Shown here piece after piece: positions 6,117 to 10,419 of a DNA stretch of 10,419 bases. The number at the start of each line of letters is the position of its first letter. Position 1 is the stretch's first letter. The translations under genes were made by a program, and so were the position numbers. Location: contig JANWWB010000289.1 in assembly GCA_025056515.1 (NCBI GenBank), positions 1 to 10,419 on the forward strand. The letters run 5' to 3'. The DNA is from Anaerolineales bacterium. Its GTDB lineage: Bacteria; Chloroflexota; Anaerolineae; Anaerolineales; Villigracilaceae. The notes under the pieces are model-generated. The model was not told the origin of the DNA, searched no databases, and saw only the letters and a list, made by a program, of their open reading frames with translations.

Positions 6117-6660
6117 CATAGAAAATGAGCAAAGTGCTGCCGTATTTTCGCTTATCGAACGATACGAGCTGTTTCAGTTCAACAGGATGTGCTTCGCGGG
6201 GGTGAATTTGGACAATGACCCAGGCATCTTCTGCTAACCAACCCGGGTTAGCGTCTAACGCTCGGAGTGCTTTGGACCATAGTTCCTGATACTGAGGTGG
6301 GGCGATGTACACATAGTCAAACTGACGGTCTGGCGGCGATGCTAGCATGGCGAAGGCATCGCCGCGCCGGATTTCGGCCTGGTCAGTGAAACCAGTCAAT
6401 TCTAGATTGGCTTTGATGGTCTCAATCGGCAGGCGATTCAGCTCAGAGAAGCGCACAAAAGCCGCCCCACGGCTCAGTGCTTCAATACCAATCGCTCCCG
6501 TTCCGCCGAACACGTCCCACCAGGTGGAATCAACCACATCCTCTCCTAAAATATTGAACAACGCCTGTTTGACCAGATCGGTGACCGGACGAGTGGTATC
6601 GCCGGGGACACTTTTTAACTTTCTTCCTTTTGCTTTGCCGGAGATGACGCGTAAGCTCAT
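6106..6660 (-). CDS. rsmD: 16S rRNA (guanine-N2)-methyltransferase RsmD
   Basis: A 184-residue SAM-dependent methyltransferase of the RsmD family, which methylates N2 of G966 (E. coli numbering) of 16S rRNA during 30S assembly. The opening LRVISGKAKGRKL (3-15), RPVTDLVKQALFNIL (24-38) and the SAM-binding motif DVFGGTGAIGIEALSRGA (49-66) are diagnostic. The catalytic motif IV, normally D/N-P-P-Y/F, reads Ile-Ala-Pro-Pro-Gln-Tyr (119-124), so the usual acidic or amide residue is Ala. The rest of the enzyme looks intact, which suggests a lineage variant rather than decay. It follows the URO-D-like gene by 12 bases and is the last gene of the right minus-strand operon. The next step in the neighbourhood, coaD, which often follows rsmD, is absent. 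Confidence 0.93.
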   Translation of the reverse strand: MSLRVISGKAKGRKLKSVPGDTTRPVTDLVKQALFNILGEDVVDSTWWDVFGGTGAIGIEALSRGAAFVRFSELNRLPIETIKANLELTGFTDQAEIRRGDAFAMLASPPDRQFDYVYIAPPQYQELWSKALRALDANPGWLAEDAWVIVQIHPREAHPVELKQLVSFDKRKYGSTLLIFYEKK

Positions 6661-6672
6661 GAGGCTGTTACC

Positions 6673-7662
6673 TTAAGTTTTTTCTACGCTTTGTCGGACG
6701 GCTAACAGGTTGCCGTGAGGAGCGATGATGGGAACAACACATCCGGCTGAAAGGATGAAACGGCGGCCTTTGGTCTGACGGATGGCATCTTCAGCTTGTT
6801 GGATCACCTCGGAGCGTGAGCGATACACCAAGGTTTGCTGGTCAATGCCGCCGCAAACAACATCGGCGAACTGTTTCTGCGCTTCAGCCAGCGAGGGGTG
6901 GCTGTGTCGGTCGTGCCAGTTGACAATCGGGAGGTCGTATTTCTCTGTCAGATGGAAGTAGATGTGTTCACCGTGAAGGTGAAGTACGTTGCACCATAGA
7001 GAACGTGCCGCTTCGAGCACTTTCAAGTCATAGCCTAGGCCAAAGCGATAGTACTCCTCGAGGGTGAGTAAATCAGCCTGGGCGTGCTGGATGGCATAAA
7101 AGACGCCGTCAATGCCGATTTTGACGCAAGCTTCCACAAAGCGTTGGGTCGTGCGGGCGATGGTTTCTAGGCCTTTCATCACCGCTTCAGGATATTGTCG
7201 CAAGTGAACAATCAGCCGCGGTCCTCCGACCAAGTTCTTGGCCTGCGCAAGAGGACTGAAGATGGTTTGGAGGATGGGGGTTTCTTTGGGTACGTTTTCT
7301 CGCAGGAGACGCAAACAGGTGAGCTGTCCAGAAAGATAGGGGGCTTTATTCGGGTTGAGGACGGGTAACGTTTCCCAATCCTTTGGGCGTTCGATAACCC
7401 GCTGGGTATAACGCCGCGTCCCTTCTGGGTCGCCTTCCCACACGTCCATCGCGCCCCAGTCTTTTAGACAGAAGGAAGATGCTGGACTGACCTTGACAAA
7501 GTCGAAGTCATACGTCTGTTGGAATGCCAAAGTCGCCGCAGCCAATGTCTCAGGAGATTGGTCGTCCACAGGGAAATGTCGCCACAGTGCTACAGGTGGA
7601 CGGTCCAAGGAAGCATCGTCGGCCAGACAGGCCTGCAAGCGTTCACGGTGAGTCAGGGGCAT
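6673..7662 (-). CDS. Uroporphyrinogen decarboxylase family protein, not HemE
   Basis: A 329-residue (beta/alpha)8 barrel protein of the URO-D superfamily. It opens with the family-like THRERLQACLADDASLDRPP (4-23). It lacks the RQAGRY arginine motif that HemE uses to bind uroporphyrinogen; the matching region reads VALWRHFPVDD. The late barrel motif LHLHGEHI (227-234), with His228 and His230, and the C-terminal GCVVPIIAP (307-315), with Cys308, sit where corrinoid methyltransferases MtaA/MtbA place their His-x-Cys...Cys zinc ligands. A metal-dependent methyl-transfer or other C1 role is therefore more likely than porphyrin decarboxylation, but no corrinoid protein gene is nearby. ATG 7662 is supported by GGAGG 7 bases upstream. 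Its first 20 bases overlap the end of the SGNH gene. Confidence 0.82.
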   Translation of the reverse strand: MPLTHRERLQACLADDASLDRPPVALWRHFPVDDQSPETLAAATLAFQQTYDFDFVKVSPASSFCLKDWGAMDVWEGDPEGTRRYTQRVIERPKDWETLPVLNPNKAPYLSGQLTCLRLLRENVPKETPILQTIFSPLAQAKNLVGGPRLIVHLRQYPEAVMKGLETIARTTQRFVEACVKIGIDGVFYAIQHAQADLLTLEEYYRFGLGYDLKVLEAARSLWCNVLHLHGEHIYFHLTEKYDLPIVNWHDRHSHPSLAEAQKQFADVVCGGIDQQTLVYRSRSEVIQQAEDAIRQTKGRRFILSAGCVVPIIAPHGNLLAVRQSVEKT

Positions 7663-8554
7663 GAGAAGACCTCCGCTGTGTGCTCAAGTACACCTTCAAC
7701 CATTCCTCAGCGATTAATTGTACTCCATATGGACCGGGATGCAGTACGTCCATATATAACCCATCCTCGTCTTTATGCTGCATGTAGAGTTCCCAAATAT
7801 CCACCAAGTAGACCGCTTCTTGCGTAGCCTGATAGGTTGCTACCAAGTCTCTTTGTGCCTGAACGAGTTGGGATAAACCCTGATTGAAAGGACACCATCG
7901 CCCACTTTCCCAAATGACATTGTAATTTTCATCGAGATGACTCCAAGGAAGATAACCATTCCAGACGGGCAAGGTAGTCATAACAAAGACTGGCAGGTTG
8001 TGGGCAAGGAGAATATCAATTTGGTGCTTTAAAGCTGTGATATGCTCGTTAACTAGTCGTTTTACCTGGTCTTGTCGGATGCGATTGGTTTCTCTGTCGA
8101 AGATACCTGGACAACCTAGCAAGTCATTGATTCCCCACCACAACGTCACAACGTCTGGATTGTGAACGAGAACTTTTTCTTCGATTTTCAAGGCGGCCCA
8201 ACGAGCGCTGCGTCCCCCATAGTTGGCCGTAATGAGAGTGACATCAGGGGGCATCATGGTTTTAAGATTATTGATAAACGAATATCCACCGTGCCTTTTG
8301 CCATCACCGGCTTTTCCAATTGCGAGAGTGCTATCCCCATAGAAAACAAAGATACGAGGTGGACGCGGAGTAGGTGTAGAGGTATTAGTGGGTGTCTGGG
8401 AAGCGGTCGGCGAAGGAGATGGACTAGGGCTGGCGAGGATGGTTGCAGTAGGCACAGGGGTTGTGCTCATGGGTGGGGTCGAGGAATGGGACTGAGCACA
8501 GGCGGTTGAAGCCAGCAAGAGAATCATGACAGGCAAAGCCCAAAAAAGTTTCAT
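7643..8554 (-). CDS. SGNH/GDSL-type hydrolase lipoprotein
   Basis: A 303-residue exported esterase-like protein. The signal peptide (hydrophobic 3-15) ends in a lipobox-like STAC with Cys19, followed by a 40-residue Ser/Thr/Pro linker (about 24-66) that would hold the enzyme off the membrane. The SGNH blocks are all present: GDST (73-76) with Ser75 as nucleophile, the oxyanion Gly around 113-114 (NYGGRSAR), GIND (141-144) with Asn143, and DVLHP (269-273) with Asp269 and His272 completing the triad. Such proteins deacylate carbohydrates or lipids, and the substrate cannot be told here. The ATG has no Shine-Dalgarno sequence but overlaps the upstream stop as ATGA, so translation is probably coupled. 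The P/S/T-rich linker may be glycosylated. Confidence 0.9.
   Translation of the reverse strand: MKLFWALPVMILLLASTACAQSHSSTPPMSTTPVPTATILASPSPSPSPTASQTPTNTSTPTPRPPRIFVFYGDSTLAIGKAGDGKRHGGYSFINNLKTMMPPDVTLITANYGGRSARWAALKIEEKVLVHNPDVVTLWWGINDLLGCPGIFDRETNRIRQDQVKRLVNEHITALKHQIDILLAHNLPVFVMTTLPVWNGYLPWSHLDENYNVIWESGRWCPFNQGLSQLVQAQRDLVATYQATQEAVYLVDIWELYMQHKDEDGLYMDVLHPGPYGVQLIAEEWLKVYLSTQRRSSHAPDSP
7670..7674 (-). promoter_or_regulatory. Strong ribosome binding site for the URO-D-family gene
   Basis: GGAGG on the minus strand, 7 bases before ATG 7662. It lies inside the 3' coding end of the SGNH hydrolase gene. It fixes the start and implies independent, efficient initiation despite the 20-base gene overlap. 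Confidence 0.7.
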
Positions 8555-9360
8555 ACGCTTGTTTTCTGTGGTCGCAAGCGGTCTCGCAGGGCATTTTGTA
8601 TCTCAACCGGTAAAGAGGGCAAGATGCGGCGTAGAGTGCGAACGCACATGTCAGGTGGGTTTTGGTTCAGAATTTCCTGCAAGTACAGGGAAGTTTCGAT
8701 GGGAGAGAGACGTGCCAATGCAAGCAGGCAATGTTGCAAGTCCGATTGTGTATGAGGACTGGCGGCAAGGAGGGCTGGTCGGAGGATGCGAAATACAATC
8801 GGTAAGTTTTCGAAATCAGGCGATTCGAGCAAGGGGATGAGCGCCTGAAATCCCCAGATTTGCCAGAGGGGACGTGAAGATTGGAGCCAGTCTTCTACCA
8901 GAAGCAAGAAGGCTTCTAGGTTTTCGGTGCGTACACGCGCCAAGGCGTCGGTAAGCAAAGCTCGACGGATTTCCTGGTCGGTGGAAGTGGTCAGCCAATC
9001 CGAAAGGCGACCTAGGATAGGCATGGCTTGAGCAGGGGGCAACATGCCGGTCAACCGTGCGGCAAGAAGGCGGCTTTCCAGCCAGCCATCTTTCCATAGT
9101 TCGCTCACCAATAGCACTCCTTTGTGGGGCAACTGTTCAGCAAGTGGCAGGAGTTCACGTTCAAGGGCGCGCAGGACCTGTGGCGGTGTGTCATGGGTGG
9201 GGAGGCCGCGTTTTTGTGCCACTTGGGAAGGGCGCATGGTACGGTTGGTATAAAATTCTAAGACTTCATGCAATTCACGCACAAAGGCCGGCGGGTTGCT
9301 GAAATGCTCGGCCAGCCGGGCAGCTTGCAAGTTGAGACGAGCAAGGTCAATAGCAGGCAT
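8551..9360 (-). CDS. AlkD-like helical-repeat protein (divergent DNA alkylation repair family)
   Basis: A 269-residue, almost all-helical protein without signal peptide or membrane segments. The order of helices recalls the HEAT-like repeats of the AlkD DNA glycosylase family: a Leu/Trp pair and acidic helix at 87-105 (ELWKDGWLESRLLAARL), a Ser-Asp-Trp helix near 120-140 with TDQEIRRALL, then EDWLQSSRPLWQIWGFQALI (156-175), which resembles the AlkD W-x-x-S-x-x-x-W-x-R-R-x-A block. The key Arg-Arg there is replaced by Ile-Trp-Gly, and I do not see a convincing Trp-Asp pair for base-excision catalysis. It may be a non-catalytic DNA- or protein-binding HEAT scaffold. The gene lies 27 bases after proS and overlaps the SGNH hydrolase start. 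The family call is tentative; the coding call is firm. Confidence 0.6.
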   Translation of the reverse strand: MPAIDLARLNLQAARLAEHFSNPPAFVRELHEVLEFYTNRTMRPSQVAQKRGLPTHDTPPQVLRALERELLPLAEQLPHKGVLLVSELWKDGWLESRLLAARLTGMLPPAQAMPILGRLSDWLTTSTDQEIRRALLTDALARVRTENLEAFLLLVEDWLQSSRPLWQIWGFQALIPLLESPDFENLPIVFRILRPALLAASPHTQSDLQHCLLALARLSPIETSLYLQEILNQNPPDMCVRTLRRILPSLPVEIQNALRDRLRPQKTSV

Positions 9361-9387
9361 GTCGGGCCACAGATTGCCGGTCGTTCT

Positions 9388-10419
9388 TCATGTTCCTGGA
9401 TCGGGCATGGGGACAAGACGAGCGGATATCTCGTCCTGTAAGGATTGTATCACCTCCCCGACGCGGGTCACAGTTTCAGCAAGCGGGAGAATGACTTTGG
9501 CTGGTTCTCGGCGCAGCTTCATTTCCACGCCACCTTGCGCCAGCGCTCGCTCGCTGACGGTGATGCGCACCGGGCAGCCGATGAGGTCGGCATCGTTGAA
9601 CTTGACGCCCGGACTTTCCTCACGGTCGTCATAGAGAACTTCGAGACCGGCAGCTTGAAGCTTGGCATAAAGATGGTCGGCAATCTCTTCGGCTTGTGGA
9701 GCGCCTTTGCCTCGCAGGAGGACAAGATGTACTTGAAAGGGGGCTACTGTCACTGGCCAGATGAGCCCATGCTCGTCGTGATGTGCCTCCGCAATGCAGA
9801 CCAGCAACCGCTCAAGGCCGATTCCATAGGATCCCAAAAAAACAGGTTTGGGCTTTCCATCTCGATCGAGAAAAGTGCTGCCGAACGCCTCTGTATAGCG
9901 TGTGCCGAGTTGCAAGAGTTGACCCACCTCTACCCCATGCTCAGCGCGCAGGGGAGCACCACACTTTGGGCAGGCTGCGCCCTCATCTGCCACAGCAATA
10001 TCGGCCACGAGATCGGCTTGGTAATCGCGCGGGTAGTTGGTGTTGAGCAGGTGGTAATCGACCTGGTTGGCACCAGCAACCAGGTTGGGAGAAGTAAGGA
10101 TGGAATCATCAATGACGACTTTTACGCTATCTCGGCGAGGGAGGAAAACCGGCGAAGCAAAACCAGGTTCGGCGCCGATGGCTCTGATTTCTTCGTCGGT
10201 TGCCGGTCGTAGTTCGCGCGCGCCGAGTAGGTCGGCGAGTTTGGTTTCGTTGAGTCCCATGTCGCCGCGGATGACGGCAAAGATGAATTGTTCGTGGGTG
10301 GTGTCTCCTTCTGGAATACTCGCCATGAAGAAGACGGCCTTGGCGGTCTTTGCTTTCGGCACAGACAGGAAGTTAGACAGGTCTTCGATAGTCTTGCAGT
10401 CCGGGGTTTTGACTTTCTC
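9388..10419 (-). CDS. proS: Prolyl-tRNA synthetase, C-terminal part (cut by window edge)
   Basis: The frame is open to the right edge, giving 343 residues of a bacterial-type ProRS, which attaches proline to tRNA-Pro in the cytosol. The N-terminal catalytic half is outside the window. Residues 1-120 or so are the end of the inserted editing domain, starting with TPDCKTIEDLSNFL and containing VIRGDMGLNETKL and a GAEPGFASP loop. The CPKCG segment (150-154) and EVGQLLQLGTRYTEAFG lead into class II motif 3, GSYGIGLERLL (196-206), and LIWPVTVAPFQVHLV. An anticodon-binding domain follows (about 229-310), with DDREESPGVKFNDADLIG. Motif 3 has Ser in place of the common Cys and Glu-Arg-Leu-Leu in place of Ser-Arg-Thr-Val. 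An internal GTG at 10362 is not a start, because conserved ProRS sequence continues upstream of it. Confidence 0.95.
   Translation of the reverse strand, partial: EKVKTPDCKTIEDLSNFLSVPKAKTAKAVFFMASIPEGDTTHEQFIFAVIRGDMGLNETKLADLLGARELRPATDEEIRAIGAEPGFASPVFLPRRDSVKVVIDDSILTSPNLVAGANQVDYHLLNTNYPRDYQADLVADIAVADEGAACPKCGAPLRAEHGVEVGQLLQLGTRYTEAFGSTFLDRDGKPKPVFLGSYGIGLERLLVCIAEAHHDEHGLIWPVTVAPFQVHLVLLRGKGAPQAEEIADHLYAKLQAAGLEVLYDDREESPGVKFNDADLIGCPVRITVSERALAQGGVEMKLRREPAKVILPLAETVTRVGEVIQSLQDEISARLVPMPDPGT

Noticed and set aside
8359..8485. Repetitive sequence inside the SGNH hydrolase gene
   Set aside because: It is the Ser/Thr/Pro-rich linker coding region after the lipobox. This is low-complexity protein sequence, not a DNA repeat or array.
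9445..10212. 255-codon open frame on the plus strand
   Set aside because: It is fully antisense to the conserved C-terminal half of proS. The product has no domain character and is a by-product of codon bias.
10360..10362. GTG as the start of the prolyl-tRNA synthetase fragment
   Set aside because: The frame continues upstream to the window edge with conserved ProRS editing-domain sequence (TPDCKTIEDLSNFL), so this is an internal Val codon.
1..10419. A new defence, mobile or RNA-based system
   Set aside because: There are no nucleases, transposases, integrases, toxin-antitoxin pairs, CRISPR-like repeats or structured non-coding gaps. Intergenic regions are all under about 70 bases.

Overview
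The window is an ordinary chromosomal stretch from a bacterium, most likely a member of the Chloroflexota (Anaerolineae-like). This placement is an inference. It rests on the prolyl-tRNA synthetase motif 3 variant (GSYGIGLERLL), the RsmD motif IV variant (IAPPQY), and the style of the lipoproteins (Ser/Thr/Pro-rich linkers, a G5 plus beta-propeller secreted protein). There are no rRNA or tRNA genes, CRISPR arrays, insertion sequences or integrases. Coding density is very high.

Left block, all on the minus strand (about 4814 down to 1), probably one transcription unit. It starts from a promoter region near 4790-4814. In order of transcription it encodes a small lipoprotein (4197-4766), a DUF348/G5/beta-propeller lipoprotein (2574-4160), a UDP-glucuronate decarboxylase (UDP-xylose synthase)-like enzyme (start corrected to 2507), a GtrA-type membrane protein, a small beta-flower-like protein, an acyl-CoA thioesterase, and the N-terminus of a magnesium-chelatase-type AAA+ ATPase that runs off the left edge. 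From the decarboxylase onward the genes overlap by 1 or 4 bases, so translation is probably coupled.

Centre, plus strand (4814-6087): scpB (chromosome segregation) and an RsuA/RluB-type pseudouridine synthase, sharing TAATG. They diverge from the left block and converge on the right block.

Right block, minus strand (10419 down to 6106): the C-terminal part of prolyl-tRNA synthetase (truncated by the right edge), an AlkD-like helical-repeat protein, an SGNH hydrolase lipoprotein, a non-HemE uroporphyrinogen-decarboxylase-family protein, and the 16S rRNA methyltransferase RsmD. Gaps are 27 bases or less, or the genes overlap, so this is another likely operon.

The genes are a mix of housekeeping functions (proS, rsmD, rluB, scpB) and envelope or metabolic genes whose exact roles are unknown. 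I found no clear new defence, mobile or RNA system. The most interesting points are the DUF348-G5-propeller architecture, the tightly overlapped sugar-nucleotide/GtrA/beta-flower/thioesterase/AAA+ chain, the RsmD active-site variant, the His-x-His...Cys URO-D protein, and the overlapping divergent promoter region at 4767-4814.
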